Shown: one piece after another, positions 46,299 to 58,118 of the stretch | Numbering within the stretch: the first letter of the stretch is position 1 | Layout: the number at the start of each line of letters is the position of its first letter | Source: Roseovarius nitratireducens | Lineage (GTDB): Bacteria > Pseudomonadota > Alphaproteobacteria > Rhodobacterales > Rhodobacteraceae | Assembly (NCBI RefSeq): GCF_002925845.1 | Contig: NZ_PDNI01000071.1 | Location: 172,332-236,331 of the forward strand | Direction: 5' to 3' | DNA: 64,000 nucleotides | Made by a program: the position numbers and the translations under genes | Notes under the pieces: generated by a model | Databases searched by the model: none | Told to the model about the DNA's origin: nothing | What the model saw: the letters and a program-made list of their open reading frames with translations, nothing else

Positions 46299-46348
46299 GT
46301 TAGCGCAACCAGCGCCAAGTTAGCGCAATCACCCGCCCGTTAGCGGAA
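46299..46348. repeat. Three 10-bp repeats with exact 20-bp period, likely regulator sites
   Basis: GTTAGCGCAA at 46299-46308 and 46319-46328, and GTTAGCGGAA at 46339-46348. The exact 20-base step puts all three on the same face of the helix. They are 144-193 bases upstream of pckA and 177-226 bases upstream of chvI. Each resembles half of a GTTAGCGCTAAC-type palindrome, the kind of site expected for a LacI-family carbon regulator; this identity is inferred. Confidence 0.65.
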
Positions 46349-46449
46349 ACACCATGCGATGCGGGCGGGCAAGGTGAGTCCATTTAGCCATTCTCAAGGA
46401 AATTCCGGCCCAATGAGCGTGGTCGAGGCGACTGATTCGCAGTTTTGGA

Positions 46450-46479
46450 TTGATCCGCAGAGCGCAAAAGGCGCATAAT
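46450..46479 (+). promoter_or_regulatory. Candidate sigma-70 promoter for chvI
   Basis: TTGATC at 46450-46455 and CATAAT at 46474-46479 with an 18-base spacer. The inferred transcript starts near 46486, about 40 bases before the ATG, which has GAGGAA upstream. Confidence 0.5.
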
Positions 46480-46524
46480 GAGAAAAAAATTCAGAAACTC
46501 AGAGCAGTATGAGGAATAACAGCA

Positions 46525-47226
46525 ATGTCCAGGATCGCCCTTGTGGACGATGACAGGAATATCCTGACATCGGTGGCCATGACGCTCGAGGCCGAGGGCT
46601 TCGAGGTCGAAACCTATAACGATGGCCAGCAGGCCTTCGACGCCTTCAGCAAGAAACTGCCCGACATGGCCGTGCTCGACATCAAGATGCCGCGCATGGA
46701 CGGGATGGACCTGTTGCAGCGGCTGCGTCAGAAGTCGCGGATGCCGGTCATTTTCCTGACCTCCAAGGATGACGAGATCGACGAGGTTCTCGGCCTGCGC
46801 ATGGGCGCGGATGATTACGTGAAGAAACCGTTTTCCCAGCGCCTGCTGGTCGAGCGCATCCGCGCGCTCTTGCGGCGGCAGGAGGTGGTGGCCGGCGGCG
46901 CGCTGGTCGAGGGCGAGGAAAACAAGGTGATCGAGCGCGGCGACCTGCGCATGGATCCGCTGCGCCACGCGGTGACGTGGAAGGGGCAGGACGTGTCGCT
47001 CACGGTGACCGAGTTCCTGCTGTTGCAGGCGCTCGCGCAGCGTCCCGGCTTCGTCAAGAGCCGCGATCAGCTGATGGATGTGGCCTATGACGACCAGGTC
47101 TATGTGGACGATCGCACCATCGACAGCCACATCAAGCGCCTGCGCAAGAAACTGCGGATGGTCGATCCCGAATTCTCGGCCATCGAAACGCTCTACGGGA
47201 TCGGGTATCGTTACAACGAGGAATGA
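46525..47226 (+). CDS. chvI: Two-component response regulator ChvI
   Basis: A 233-residue OmpR-type transcription factor. The receiver has the acidic LVDDD cluster, phospho-acceptor Asp52 in [11 protein letters not shown] and Lys in YVKKPFSQR. The C-terminal winged helix shows [17 protein letters not shown] and [18 protein letters not shown]. In alphaproteobacteria ChvI responds to envelope and acid stress through ChvG. Its stop overlaps the chvG start (ATGA). Confidence 0.95.
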   Translation: MSRIALVDDDRNILTSVAMTLEAEGFEVETYNDGQQAFDAFSKKLPDMAVLDIKMPRMDGMDLLQRLRQKSRMPVIFLTSKDDEIDEVLGLRMGADDYVKKPFSQRLLVERIRALLRRQEVVAGGALVEGEENKVIERGDLRMDPLRHAVTWKGQDVSLTVTEFLLLQALAQRPGFVKSRDQLMDVAYDDQVYVDDRTIDSHIKRLRKKLRMVDPEFSAIETLYGIGYRYNEE

Positions 47227-48938
47227 TGGCCCTGGCCGAGGGGATAGACGTGGGCGATCCGCGAGCGCGCAAGGATGGCGATCTCGTCCTGGGGGACGAT
47301 TTCGTCGCCCCCGACCGCGTGGAGGAAGCAGAGCTGACCGAGCGGCGGGCGCGGCGCGGCTGGCTGTCGCTGCGGCGCTCGGCGCTCACGCGCAAGATCG
47401 TCACCTTCAACCTGATCGCGCTCAACGTTCTGGTCATCGGCATCCTCTACCTCAACAGCACGCAGGACACGCTGGTGCGCCAGCACGTCGAGAGCCTGCG
47501 CGACCGCGCCGCGCTCACCGCCGATGTGGTCGCCGCCCGGTTGCCGCAGACCGCGCCGGTCAACCTCGCCACCGGCGACGGCATAGATGTCGAGGATACG
47601 CTGGAGCGGCTCGCGCTGCGCCCGGGCACCGAGGCCTATCTCTTTGACAGGACCGGGCTCTTGCTCGGGCAGCAGGCGGGTACGCCCGCGCGCTCGGGAA
47701 TCACGGGGGACATGCCGCCCACGCCGCTGACCGATTTCCTGGAACGGATATGGGGCGTCATCTCGGCGCCCTTTTCGACGCAGGGCACGGGGGAAGAGGC
47801 GCAGGACGCGATCGCGGCGTTGCGTGACCTGGTCGATGCCGCGGTCTCGGAGGGCGCGCAGGTGCGCGCCATCGATGCCAGCGATGATACGATATTGCGC
47901 GCCGCCGCGCCGGTGATGCGCGGTTCCACACCGGTGGGCGCGGTGGTGCTGGTCGACAGCTCCGGCGACGTCGCCCGCATTTCGGCGGCCGAACGCGAAC
48001 GCGTGTTGCAGATGTTCCTGATTGCCACGCTCATTTCCATCGGCCTGAGCCTTGTTCTGGCCTCGACCATCTCCAACCCGCTCGCCGATCTCGCCGCCGC
48101 GGCCGAAATCGGGAGCGAGCGCAATCGCGGGCGCAGCGGCGGCGGGCGCATCCGCATCCCCGACCTGACGGCGCGGCCCGACGAGATCGGGCGGCTGTCG
48201 GGCGCGCTGCGCGGCATGGTCGGTGCACTCTACAGCCGGATCGAGAGCAACGAACAATTCGCCGCCGACGTGGCCCACGAGATCAAGAACCCGCTGGCGA
48301 GCCTGCGCTCGGCGGTGGGCACCATGCGCATCGCGCGCCGCGAAGATCAGCGCGAGCGCCTGCTCGAAGTGATCGAGCATGACGTGCGCCGGCTCGACCG
48401 CCTAGTGAGCGATATCTCCAACGCCTCGCGTCTCGATTCCGAGCTGGTCAAGGAGACGCAGGAAGGGTTCGACCTGGTGGCGCTCTTGCAGAACCTCGCG
48501 CAGTACCTCAGCGAGGAGGCGGGCAAGAAGGGGGTCGAGTTCATCACCGATTTCCCGGGCAAGCCGATCGTCGTCACCGGGCTGGAGGCGCGGCTGGCAC
48601 AGGTGTTTGTCAACCTCATCACCAACGCCATCAGCTTTTGCGAGGAGGGCGACGCGATCCGCGTCTGGGCACGCCGCCGCGCCAACCGCGTCCTGATCGT
48701 GGTCGAGGATACCGGCCCGGGCATCCCCGAGGAGTCGCTGGACAAGATTTTCCAGCGCTTCTATTCGCAGCGGCCCGAGGGCGAGTTCGGCAACAATTCG
48801 GGGCTGGGGCTGGCGATTTCGAAGCAGATCGTGGAGGCGCATGACGGCGTGATCTGGGCCGAGAATATCCGCCCCACCCATGCCGACGCGACATCCGAGC
48901 CGCTGGGCGCGCGGTTCGTCGTCGGCCTGCCGGTCTGA
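47223..48938 (+). CDS. chvG: Sensor histidine kinase ChvG
   Basis: A 571-residue inner-membrane kinase. Two hydrophobic segments (about 58-80 and 260-282) flank a periplasmic sensor domain; a HAMP region follows. The phosphorylated His is in [16 protein letters not shown]; the ATP-binding domain shows [11 protein letters not shown] and [14 protein letters not shown]. It phosphorylates ChvI, encoded just upstream. In relatives, a periplasmic protein (ExoR) inhibits ChvG; none is encoded in this window. Confidence 0.94.
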   Translation: MMALAEGIDVGDPRARKDGDLVLGDDFVAPDRVEEAELTERRARRGWLSLRRSALTRKIVTFNLIALNVLVIGILYLNSTQDTLVRQHVESLRDRAALTADVVAARLPQTAPVNLATGDGIDVEDTLERLALRPGTEAYLFDRTGLLLGQQAGTPARSGITGDMPPTPLTDFLERIWGVISAPFSTQGTGEEAQDAIAALRDLVDAAVSEGAQVRAIDASDDTILRAAAPVMRGSTPVGAVVLVDSSGDVARISAAERERVLQMFLIATLISIGLSLVLASTISNPLADLAAAAEIGSERNRGRSGGGRIRIPDLTARPDEIGRLSGALRGMVGALYSRIESNEQFAADVAHEIKNPLASLRSAVGTMRIARREDQRERLLEVIEHDVRRLDRLVSDISNASRLDSELVKETQEGFDLVALLQNLAQYLSEEAGKKGVEFITDFPGKPIVVTGLEARLAQVFVNLITNAISFCEEGDAIRVWARRRANRVLIVVEDTGPGIPEESLDKIFQRFYSQRPEGEFGNNSGLGLAISKQIVEAHDGVIWAENIRPTHADATSEPLGARFVVGLPV

Positions 48939-48944
48939 GCGGGC

Positions 48945-49394
48945 ATGGCCCGCGCGGCAGAGGCCGGTGACGATGCCGGGGGTCTGACCGTCCATGCGAG
49001 CTGTGTTGCGCAGGCGGGGCGGGCCGTGCTCATTCGCGGGGCGGCGGGCAGCGGCAAATCGGGGCTGGCGCTGCGGCTCATTGCGCTGGGTGCCGAGCTC
49101 GTGGCCGACGACCGCACGCGGGTGTGGCGCGCGGGCGATCAGGTGATGGCCGACGCGCCCGACACGATCCGCGGGCGGATCGAGGCGCGGGGGATGGGGC
49201 TGCTGCACCTGCCCGCCGCGGGGCCGCGGCCGCTGGCGCTGGTCGTCGATCTGGACGGGTCCGAGACAGAACGCCTGCCGCCGCTGCGCGAAACGCGGAT
49301 CGCCGGCACCGCGCTGCCGCTTGTTCACGGATCGGGGCACGCGCATTTTCCGGCGGCGATCGCGCTCTATCTCCGGTATGGAGTGATGGAATAG
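48945..49394 (+). CDS. hprK: Short HPr kinase/phosphorylase
   Basis: A 149-residue protein containing only the C-terminal catalytic domain of HprK; Gram-positive enzymes have about 310 residues. The P-loop is GAAGSGKSG, with LVADDRTRV and IEARGMGLL matching the family's Asp and signature regions. It would phosphorylate HPr on a serine. Short HprK next to chvG is standard in alphaproteobacteria. It begins six bases after chvG. Confidence 0.93.
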   Translation: MARAAEAGDDAGGLTVHASCVAQAGRAVLIRGAAGSGKSGLALRLIALGAELVADDRTRVWRAGDQVMADAPDTIRGRIEARGMGLLHLPAAGPRPLALVVDLDGSETERLPPLRETRIAGTALPLVHGSGHAHFPAAIALYLRYGVME

Positions 49395-49412
49395 CAACGA
49401 AGGTCGCGGATC

Positions 49413-50315
49413 ATGTCCTCTCACGTCGCCGATGCTGACATGCCTCACAGGCTGGTCCTTGTCACCGGCCCGTCGGGCGCGGGCCGCAGCACGGCGATCC
49501 ACGTGCTCGAGGATATCGGATTCGAGGCCATCGACAACCTGCCCCTTTCGCTGCTGCCTCGGCTTTTTGCCGGGCCGCGGCTCGACAAGCCGCTGGCGCT
49601 GGGTATCGACGTGCGCAACCGCGATTTCTCGGTCCGCGCCCTGCTGGAGGTGATCGACGGTGGCGGGGTGCCGGCACCGGGCAAGATGGAGGTGCTCTAT
49701 CTCGATTGCCGCCCCGATATCCTCGTGCGGCGTTTCTCGGAGACGCGGCGGCGCCATCCGCTCGCGCCCGGTGGCAGCGTCGAGGATGGCATCGCGCGCG
49801 AACTCGATCTGCTTGGCCCGGTGCGGGACCGTTCGGATATCGTGGTCGATACCTCCGACATGTCGCCCCACGATCTGCGCGCCGAGCTTGAACGCTGGTT
49901 CGCGCCTGGCGGTGCCAAGCGGCTGTCGATCTCGGTGCAGTCGTTTTCATACAAGCGCGGGCTGCCGCGCGGGCTCGACATGGTGTTCGATTGCCGGTTC
50001 CTGAACAACCCGCACTGGCAAGCGGACCTGCGCGACGCGGACGGGCGGGACCCGGCGGTGCAGGCCTACCTGAGGGACGATCCGCGGCTGGCACCGTTTC
50101 TCGACCGGCTGATGTCGCTGATGGAGCTGCTGCTGCCCGCGCACGAGGAAGAGGGCAAGGCCTACCTGGCCATCGGCACCGGCTGTACCGGCGGGCAGCA
50201 CCGCTCTGTCGCGGTGGCGGAAATGCTGCGGGCGAGGCTTGCGGAGCAAGGCTGGCCGGTGTCATTAAGGCATCGGGAACTGGAGCGGCGAGAGCCGGGG
50301 GAAGGGCGGTCATGA
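49413..50315 (+). CDS. rapZ: RNase adapter RapZ (UPF0042 nucleotide-binding protein)
   Basis: A 300-residue protein with an N-terminal P-loop ([10 protein letters not shown]) and the C-terminal signature [13 protein letters not shown]. In enterobacteria it presents a small RNA to RNase E to control amino-sugar synthesis; the role in alphaproteobacteria is less clear. The ATG at 49413 was used; one at 49440 would still keep the P-loop. Its stop overlaps the EIIA start. Confidence 0.93.
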   Translation: MSSHVADADMPHRLVLVTGPSGAGRSTAIHVLEDIGFEAIDNLPLSLLPRLFAGPRLDKPLALGIDVRNRDFSVRALLEVIDGGGVPAPGKMEVLYLDCRPDILVRRFSETRRRHPLAPGGSVEDGIARELDLLGPVRDRSDIVVDTSDMSPHDLRAELERWFAPGGAKRLSISVQSFSYKRGLPRGLDMVFDCRFLNNPHWQADLRDADGRDPAVQAYLRDDPRLAPFLDRLMSLMELLLPAHEEEGKAYLAIGTGCTGGQHRSVAVAEMLRARLAEQGWPVSLRHRELERREPGEGRS

Positions 50316-50704
50316 TCGGGATCGTGATCGTGGCACATGGCGGGCTCGCCCGCGAGTATCTCAAGGCGGTCGAACACGTGGTCGGCGCGCAGAGCGGGAT
50401 CGTGGCCGTCGCTGTCGAGGGCGATCACGACCGCGCGGAAAAGCAGGACGAGATTTGCGCCGCCGCGGACGCGGTGGACAGCGGCGACGGGGTGGTGGTG
50501 GTCACCGACATCTTTGGCGGCTCGCCCTCGAACCTGTCGCTGCGTGCCTGCCGCCCCGACAACCGCCGCATTCTCTACGGGGCCAACCTGCCGATGCTCA
50601 TCAAGCTGGCCAAGAGCCGCCACAGCCCGGTCTCGGTGGCGGTGCGCGCGGCGCTCGAGGCGGGGCGCAAGTACATTGACAGCCACAACGTTTCAACGGA
50701 ATGA
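50312..50704 (+). CDS. Mannose-type PTS EIIA protein
   Basis: A 130-residue single-domain EIIA of the mannose family. His9 in VIVAHGGLA is the phosphorylated residue; [11 protein letters not shown] is the conserved loop near it. No IIB, IIC or IID genes are present, so it is expected to be a regulatory phosphate acceptor and not a sugar transporter. It overlaps rapZ by four bases and HPr follows. Confidence 0.93.
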   Translation: MIGIVIVAHGGLAREYLKAVEHVVGAQSGIVAVAVEGDHDRAEKQDEICAAADAVDSGDGVVVVTDIFGGSPSNLSLRACRPDNRRILYGANLPMLIKLAKSRHSPVSVAVRAALEAGRKYIDSHNVSTE

Positions 50705-50715
50705 GGAAAAGCGCA

Positions 50716-50994
50716 ATGACCGAGCGCATGCGGCGGCAACTCGAGATCGTCAACGAAAAGGGGCTGCACGCCCGCGCCGCCGCCAAGTTCGTCGAGGTGG
50801 TCGAGGGATTCGATGCGCAGGTCGAGGTGAGCCACGGCCCCGAGTCGGCCTCGGGCGACAGCATCATGGGGCTTTTGATGTTGGCAGCGGCCAAAGGAAG
50901 CACTATTGACGTCGAGATCATGGGGGCCGATGCCGGGCCGCTGGGCGATGCGCTGGCCGCGCTGGTCGCCGATCGCTTCGGCGAGGATACCTAG
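50716..50994 (+). CDS. ptsH: Phosphocarrier protein HPr
   Basis: A 92-residue phosphocarrier. His18 in KGLHARAAAKF is the site for EI-dependent phosphorylation, and Ser49 in SGDSIMGLLML is the site expected for HprK. Both sites and the kinase are present, so serine regulation is feasible. The ATG at 50716 has AGGAAA eight bases upstream; another at 50701 overlaps the EIIA stop. EI is not in the window. Confidence 0.94.
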   Translation: MTERMRRQLEIVNEKGLHARAAAKFVEVVEGFDAQVEVSHGPESASGDSIMGLLMLAAAKGSTIDVEIMGADAGPLGDALAALVADRFGEDT

Positions 50995-51001
50995 GCCGCG
51001 C

Positions 51002-51934
51002 ATGGCACCGGCACAGCGAAGCGGGACGGACGACGTGAGCAGGAAGGCGCAGCCAGAGACCGGCGGGGAGACCGGCGGGGAGACCGGCGGGCAGGTTCTG
51101 TTAACCAAGTACGATCGCCGCAGCCTGACCTATGCCAACAGCTTTGACAGCCCCGCCACCGCCACGATCATCCGCGGGATGGAGTGGTTGACCGGCAAGA
51201 TCAGCATCATACGCATGATCCGCGCCTTCGAGAAGAGCGGCGCGCCCTCGGGGCAGGGGTTCTGGCGGGCGGCGCTCGATACGATGGGTGTTCCGCTGCT
51301 TACGCCCGACGAGGAGATCGCCAACATCCCCACCGAGGGCCCGGTGGTGGTGGTGGCCAACCATCCACACGGGCTTGTCGACGGGATGATCCTCGCCGAC
51401 CTGATCGGGCGGCAGCGCACGGATTACAAGATCCTGACCCGGGCGCTGCTCACGGGCATCGACGAGGTCGCGGCGTCCTACATGATCCCGGTGCCGTTCC
51501 CACACGACCCCGAGGCGCAGCGCAAATCGGTCGAGATGCGTGCGAGCGCGATGGCGCATCTCAAGGAGGGGGGGCTCATCAGCGTGTTTCCCTCTGGCGT
51601 GGTGGCGTCATCCGACACGCTCTTTGGTCCGGTGATCGAGCGCGAGTGGAACGTGTTCACCGCGCAGATGATCCGCCGGTCGGGTGCGCAGGTGGTGCCG
51701 GTCTACTTTCCCGGATCCAATTCGCGCTGGTACCAGATGGCCAATTGCATCTCGCCCACCATGCGGCAGGGGCTCTTGTTGCACGAGGTGGTGCGCAGTT
51801 GCGGCAACCCGCAGAAACCCATCGTGGGCAAGCCGGTGGACGCGGAACGGATGAAGATGCTGCAAGGCGACCCGCGCGGCTTCATGGAATGGCTGCGCGC
51901 GCACACGCTGTCGCTGGGAGAGCGGCGGGGGTAG
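51002..51934 (+). CDS. Lysophospholipid acyltransferase-family protein (PlsC-like)
   Basis: A protein of about 310 residues with an acyltransferase core. The catalytic motif reads ANHPHGLVDG, an HX5D variant of the usual HX4D; the later FPSGVVAS matches the glycerophosphate-binding block. An alternative GTG start at 51035 gives 299 residues. An ETGG repeat, three copies, lies near the N terminus and is probably disordered. The acceptor lipid is unknown. It follows HPr closely and may be co-transcribed. Confidence 0.82.
   Translation: MAPAQRSGTDDVSRKAQPETGGETGGETGGQVLLTKYDRRSLTYANSFDSPATATIIRGMEWLTGKISIIRMIRAFEKSGAPSGQGFWRAALDTMGVPLLTPDEEIANIPTEGPVVVVANHPHGLVDGMILADLIGRQRTDYKILTRALLTGIDEVAASYMIPVPFPHDPEAQRKSVEMRASAMAHLKEGGLISVFPSGVVASSDTLFGPVIEREWNVFTAQMIRRSGAQVVPVYFPGSNSRWYQMANCISPTMRQGLLLHEVVRSCGNPQKPIVGKPVDAERMKMLQGDPRGFMEWLRAHTLSLGERRG
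51056..51091 (+). repeat. Three tandem 12-bp repeats inside the acyltransferase gene
   Basis: GAGACCGGCGGG is repeated three times in frame, encoding ETGG three times. Such repeats can change copy number by slippage without shifting the frame. Confidence 0.85.
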
Positions 51935-51976
51935 CGGTCGGGCGACCGGGTTTGGCCTGGAGGGGACGTTGATGAA

Positions 51977-52022
51977 CGGAATCTTGAAAAGATTCCGTAC
52001 AAGAAAGTTTAAAACTTTCTTG
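51977..52022. terminator. Two adjacent perfect hairpins, likely bidirectional terminator
   Basis: CGGAATCTT pairs with AAGATTCCG around GAA (51977-51997). CAAGAAAGTTT pairs with AAACTTTCTTG around a single A (52000-52022). They sit between the convergent acyltransferase and parC genes in an AT-rich stretch, as expected for termination in both directions. Confidence 0.75.
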
Positions 52023-52088
52023 ATCTTACCTTGCCGTGACGGTTCCGCCCGACACTGACGTCCAACGAACGCTCAAGCGCATATCCCC

Positions 52089-54395
<2,307 letters not shown>

Positions 54396-54488
54396 GGATA
54401 TGGTGATACAGACGGCATGCGCGGGCGTAAAGCGGGGACAGGGCCGCGCGTGCTTGCATCGTGCACTGCGCCGGGCCACAAGGCGTGC

Positions 54489-55316
54489 ATGAGCGAACGG
54501 AGCATTCTCATCACCGGCTGTTCGTCGGGTATCGGGCTGGACGCGGCGCGGTTCTTGCGCGGGCGTGGCTGGCGCGTCTTTGCCGCGTGCCGCAAGGAGG
54601 CCGATTGCGCGCGGCTGCGCGAGGAGGGATTCGCGGCGCCGCGGATCGACTACGAGGACGAGGCGAGCATCGAGGCCGGGCTGGCGGAAGTGCTGGGCGC
54701 GACGGGCGGGCGGCTCGATGCGCTGTTCAACAACGGGGCCTATGCGATCCCCGGCCCGGTCGAGGACGTCCCCACCGAGGCGCTGCGCACCATATTCCAG
54801 GCCAACCTGATCGGCTGGCACGACCTGACGCGGCGGGTGATCCCGGTGATGCGCGGGCAGGGGCATGGCCGTATCGTGCAATGCTCTTCGGTGCTGGGCC
54901 TCGTCGCGATGAAATGGCGCGGGGCCTACGTGGCGACGAAATTCGCGCTGGAAGGGCTGAGCGATGCGATGCGGCTGGAGCTTGCGGGCACCGGGATCGA
55001 GGTTGTGATCATCGACCCGGGGCCGATCGACACGCCGTTTCGGCAGAACGCGATCAAGCAGTTCGAGAAATGGATTGACTGGGAGAACTCGGTGCGCGCC
55101 GAGGAGTATCGCGAGAGCCTGCTCGACCAGCTTTACAAGGGGAGCAGCAAGGGGCCGCAATGGCCCGCCGCCGCGGTGACGAAACGGCTCATCCGCGCGC
55201 TCGAATCGCCGCGCCCGAAGGCGCGGTACTATGTCACGACGCCCACTTACGTGATGGGCGCGCTGCGCCGTGTATTGCCGGTGCGGGCGCTTGATTGGGT
55301 GCTGACCAGGGGGTGA
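54489..55316 (+). CDS. Short-chain dehydrogenase/reductase
   Basis: A 275-residue NAD(P)-dependent oxidoreductase. The cofactor motif is GCSSGIG, the catalytic Ser is in VQCSSVLG, and YVATK supplies Tyr and Lys. The FNNGAY element replaces NNAG. The longer C-terminal tail and the LSDAMRLEL helix resemble classical SDRs acting on lipids or steroids, but no substrate can be assigned. It diverges from parC by 93 bases. Confidence 0.9.
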   Translation: MSERSILITGCSSGIGLDAARFLRGRGWRVFAACRKEADCARLREEGFAAPRIDYEDEASIEAGLAEVLGATGGRLDALFNNGAYAIPGPVEDVPTEALRTIFQANLIGWHDLTRRVIPVMRGQGHGRIVQCSSVLGLVAMKWRGAYVATKFALEGLSDAMRLELAGTGIEVVIIDPGPIDTPFRQNAIKQFEKWIDWENSVRAEEYRESLLDQLYKGSSKGPQWPAAAVTKRLIRALESPRPKARYYVTTPTYVMGALRRVLPVRALDWVLTRG

Positions 55317-55418
55317 ACGGCCCGTGGCGGGACAGGGCGCGGGGGATTTTCCCTTTCGCTTTCCCCGCGCGCCGTCCTAGATGCGCGGCAGACGCGATTC
55401 GAATGCAAGGAGGGGATC

Positions 55419-55616
55419 ATGCTGAGCGACCCGCTTTTCTGGCTCGTGGCGGCGGGCTGCCTGGTGACGGCGGCGATCCTGATCCGGGGCATCCTTACCT
55501 TCGGCAAGGAGGGGGTGGAGAACGCCAAGCGCGCCAACAAGTACATGCGCTGGCGGCTGATCGCGCAGTTCGTGGCGGTGCTGCTGATCCTCGTGTTCGT
55601 CTATTTCCGCAGGTAG
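55419..55616 (+). CDS. Twin-transmembrane HIG1-type small protein
   Basis: A 65-residue protein with two transmembrane helices (about 7-27 and 46-62) linked by a basic loop, FGKEGVENAKRANKYMRWRL. The NKYMRWRL loop resembles HIG1-domain proteins, which associate with respiratory complexes in mitochondria; function in bacteria is not established. AAGGAGG precedes the ATG. It lies 12 bases before the adenosyltransferase gene. Confidence 0.85.
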   Translation: MLSDPLFWLVAAGCLVTAAILIRGILTFGKEGVENAKRANKYMRWRLIAQFVAVLLILVFVYFRR

Positions 55617-55628
55617 GGAGGCTGATTC

Positions 55629-56201
55629 ATGGTCGTGCTCAACAAGATATACACACGCACCGGCGACGCGGGCGAGACCGCGCTGGGCAACGGTGTGCGG
55701 GTGGCCAAGCATTCGGCGCGCGTCACCGCCTATGGCACGGTGGACGAGCTCAACGCCACGCTGGGGCTGGCGCGGCTCCATGCCGAGGGCGAGACCGACG
55801 CGGCGCTGGCGCGGATTCAGAACGACCTTTTCGATCTGGGTGCGGACCTGTGCCGCCCGGACATGGAGAAGGACGGTGAGGCCGAGTATATCCCGCTGCG
55901 GATGGTGCCCGCGCAGGTGGACCGGCTCGAGGCCGAAATCGACGCGATGAACGGCCATCTCGAGCCGCTACGCAGCTTTATCCTGCCGGGCGGCTCGCCG
56001 CTGGCCGCGCATCTGCACCTGTGCCGCACCGTGGCGCGGCGTGCCGAGCGGCTGGTGGTGGAACTGGCGGCGCTGGAAACGGTCAACGAGGCGGCGGTGC
56101 GCTATCTCAACCGGGCGAGCGACTGGTTCTTCGTGGCCGCGCGCATGGCCAATGACTGCGGCAAGGAGGACGTGCTGTGGGTTCCGGGCGCGAACCGGTG
56201 A
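55629..56201 (+). CDS. Cob(I)alamin adenosyltransferase, PduO type
   Basis: A 190-residue enzyme that makes adenosylcobalamin from cob(I)alamin and ATP. The ATP-binding N terminus is YTRTGDAGETALGNG; VDELNATLGLA, the FILPGGSP segment and the R/E pairs in CRTVARRAERLV match the PduO family. Adenosylcobalamin is required by methylmalonyl-CoA and ethylmalonyl-CoA mutases, which fits other pathway genes in the window. It is close to etfBA but separated by a 170-base gap. Confidence 0.93.
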   Translation: MVVLNKIYTRTGDAGETALGNGVRVAKHSARVTAYGTVDELNATLGLARLHAEGETDAALARIQNDLFDLGADLCRPDMEKDGEAEYIPLRMVPAQVDRLEAEIDAMNGHLEPLRSFILPGGSPLAAHLHLCRTVARRAERLVVELAALETVNEAAVRYLNRASDWFFVAARMANDCGKEDVLWVPGANR

Positions 56202-56371
56202 CATATTCTGGAAAGGATCGCGGGCCACAAACCGTCAATACGTGGCGTCCGCGAACCGAAACGTGACGATTTTACCCTGTTTCCCGCGCGCATGAGCCGG
56301 TATCACCGCGCGGGAGAGCCAATCCGAGGGGCCGCGAGGGGCCGCTCATCACTGTAAGGGAGACCGTGCCA

Positions 56372-57130
56372 ATGAAGGTGCTCGTGCCTGTCAAGCGCGT
56401 GATCGATTACAACGTCAAAGTCCGTGTCAAGGCGGATGGAAGCGGTGTCGATCTCGCCAATGTCAAGATGTCGATGAACCCGTTCGACGAGATCGCCGTC
56501 GAGGAAGCCATCCGCCTGCGTGAGGCGGGTAAGGCCGAGGAGGTGATCGCCGTCTCCATCGGCGTCAAACAGGCGCAGGAGACGCTGCGCACGGCGCTTG
56601 CGATGGGCGCGGATCGCGCGATCCTCGTGGTTGCCGCCGATGACGTGCATCAGGATGTCGAGCCGCTCGCGGTGGCCAAGATACTTGCCAAGATCGTCGA
56701 GGAAGAGCAGCCCGGCCTCGTGCTCTGTGGCAAGCAGGCCATCGACAACGACATGAACGCCACCGGGCAGATGCTGTCGGCGCTGTTGGGCTGGTCGCAG
56801 GCGACGTTTGCCTCGAAGCTGGAGATCGAGGGCGATCACGCGCTGGTCACCCGCGAGGTGGATGGCGGGCTTCAGACCATCAAGGTGACGATGCCGGCCA
56901 TCGTGACCGTCGATCTGCGCCTCAACGAGCCACGCTATGCGAGCCTTCCCAACATCATGAAGGCCAAGAAGAAGCCGCTCGACGAGAAGACCGCCGAGGA
57001 TTACGGCGTCGATGCGAGCCCCCGTCTGGAGGTGCTCAAGACCGAGGAGCCGCCGGCGCGCAAGGCGGGCGAGATCGTGGGCTCGGTGGACGAGCTGGTG
57101 GCGAAACTCAAGGAAGCGGGGGTCGTGTGA
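56372..57130 (+). CDS. etfB: Electron transfer flavoprotein beta subunit
   Basis: A 252-residue subunit of the FAD/AMP protein that accepts electrons from acyl-CoA dehydrogenases and passes them to ETF-ubiquinone oxidoreductase. The opening [20 protein letters not shown] and the [22 protein letters not shown] signature, near residue 190, are clear. The start at 56372 follows AAGGGAGA. It overlaps etfA by one base (TGATG). Confidence 0.96.
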   Translation: MKVLVPVKRVIDYNVKVRVKADGSGVDLANVKMSMNPFDEIAVEEAIRLREAGKAEEVIAVSIGVKQAQETLRTALAMGADRAILVVAADDVHQDVEPLAVAKILAKIVEEEQPGLVLCGKQAIDNDMNATGQMLSALLGWSQATFASKLEIEGDHALVTREVDGGLQTIKVTMPAIVTVDLRLNEPRYASLPNIMKAKKKPLDEKTAEDYGVDASPRLEVLKTEEPPARKAGEIVGSVDELVAKLKEAGVV

Positions 57131-58056
57131 TGGCTGTTCTTCTTCTTGCAGAAGTGACCGATGGCGAGCTGAACCTGGACGCGACCGCCAAGGCGGTGAC
57201 GGCGGTGGCGGCGCTCGGCGATGTGACCGTGCTTTGCGCCGGTGCACACGCGGCGGCGGCAGGCGAGGCGGCGGCGAAGATCGCCGGTGTCGCCAAGGTC
57301 CTGGTCGCCGAGGATGCCTCTCTCGGGCATCGCCTGGCCGAGCCGACGGCGGCGCTGGTCGTGTCGCTGGCCGGCGATTACGATCACGTCGTGGCCCCGG
57401 CCACCACGGATGCCAAGAACGTGCTGCCGCGGGTGGCTGCATTGCTCGACGCGATGGTGATCTCGGACGTCTCTGGCGTCATTGATGGCGATACGTTCGA
57501 GCGCCCGATCTATGCGGGCAACGCCGTGCAGACGGTGAAGTCGAAGGACGCCAAGAAGGTCGTCTCGATCCGCACCTCGACCTTCGACGCGGCGGGCGAG
57601 CAGGCGGCCTGCGCCGTCGAGACCATCGGGGCCACCGACAATCCGGGCCTCTCCGAATGGGTCGAGGACAAGGTGGCCGAGAGCGACCGTCCGGAGCTGA
57701 CCTCGGCGGGTGTCGTCGTCTCGGGCGGCCGTGGTGTCGGCAGCAAGGACGATTTCGCGCTGATCGAAAGCCTCGCGGACAAGCTGGGCGCCGCCGTTGG
57801 TGCGAGCCGCGCGGCGGTCGATTCGGGCTATGCGCCGAACGACTGGCAGGTGGGTCAGACCGGCAAGGTCGTCGCCCCCGACCTGTACGTCGCGGTGGGC
57901 ATTTCCGGCGCGATCCAGCACCTTGCGGGGATGAAGGATTCGAAGGTCATCGTCGCGATCAACAAGGACGAGGAAGCGCCGATTTTCCAGGTCGCCGATT
58001 ATGGCCTGGTGGCCGATCTCTTCACCGCCGTGCCGGAGCTGGTCGAGAAGCTCTGA
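57130..58056 (+). CDS. etfA: Electron transfer flavoprotein alpha subunit
   Basis: A 308-residue partner of EtfB. The FAD-binding C-terminal domain shows [29 protein letters not shown] and [17 protein letters not shown], all conserved. It should serve Mcd and other acyl-CoA dehydrogenases. A strong terminator follows at 58081. Confidence 0.97.
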   Translation: MAVLLLAEVTDGELNLDATAKAVTAVAALGDVTVLCAGAHAAAAGEAAAKIAGVAKVLVAEDASLGHRLAEPTAALVVSLAGDYDHVVAPATTDAKNVLPRVAALLDAMVISDVSGVIDGDTFERPIYAGNAVQTVKSKDAKKVVSIRTSTFDAAGEQAACAVETIGATDNPGLSEWVEDKVAESDRPELTSAGVVVSGGRGVGSKDDFALIESLADKLGAAVGASRAAVDSGYAPNDWQVGQTGKVVAPDLYVAVGISGAIQHLAGMKDSKVIVAINKDEEAPIFQVADYGLVADLFTAVPELVEKL

Positions 58057-58080
58057 CGCGCGGGCGGCAGGTCGAGACAA

Positions 58081-58118
58081 CGGGGCTCGCGCACAGGCGC
58101 GGGCCCCGCTTATTTTTG
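58081..58118 (+). terminator. Rho-independent terminator of etfBA
   Basis: A 12-bp G/C-rich stem with one G-T pair and an ACAG loop (58081-58108), followed by TTATTTTTG. It is the clearest intrinsic terminator in the window. Confidence 0.9.

Larger units (their letters stand above)
46156..46524. promoter_or_regulatory. Shared pckA / chvI control region
   Basis: A 369-base divergent intergenic region. It carries three phased GTTAGCG repeats (46299-46348) and a candidate chvI promoter (46450-46479). A convincing pckA promoter was not identified by eye; TTGCGC on the minus strand at 46308-46303 is one possible -35 box. Confidence 0.6.

Noticed and set aside
56320-56345. Tandem GAGGGGCCGC copies before etfB as a regulatory repeat
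   Set aside because: Short, two copies only, and close to what GC-rich leaders produce by chance.
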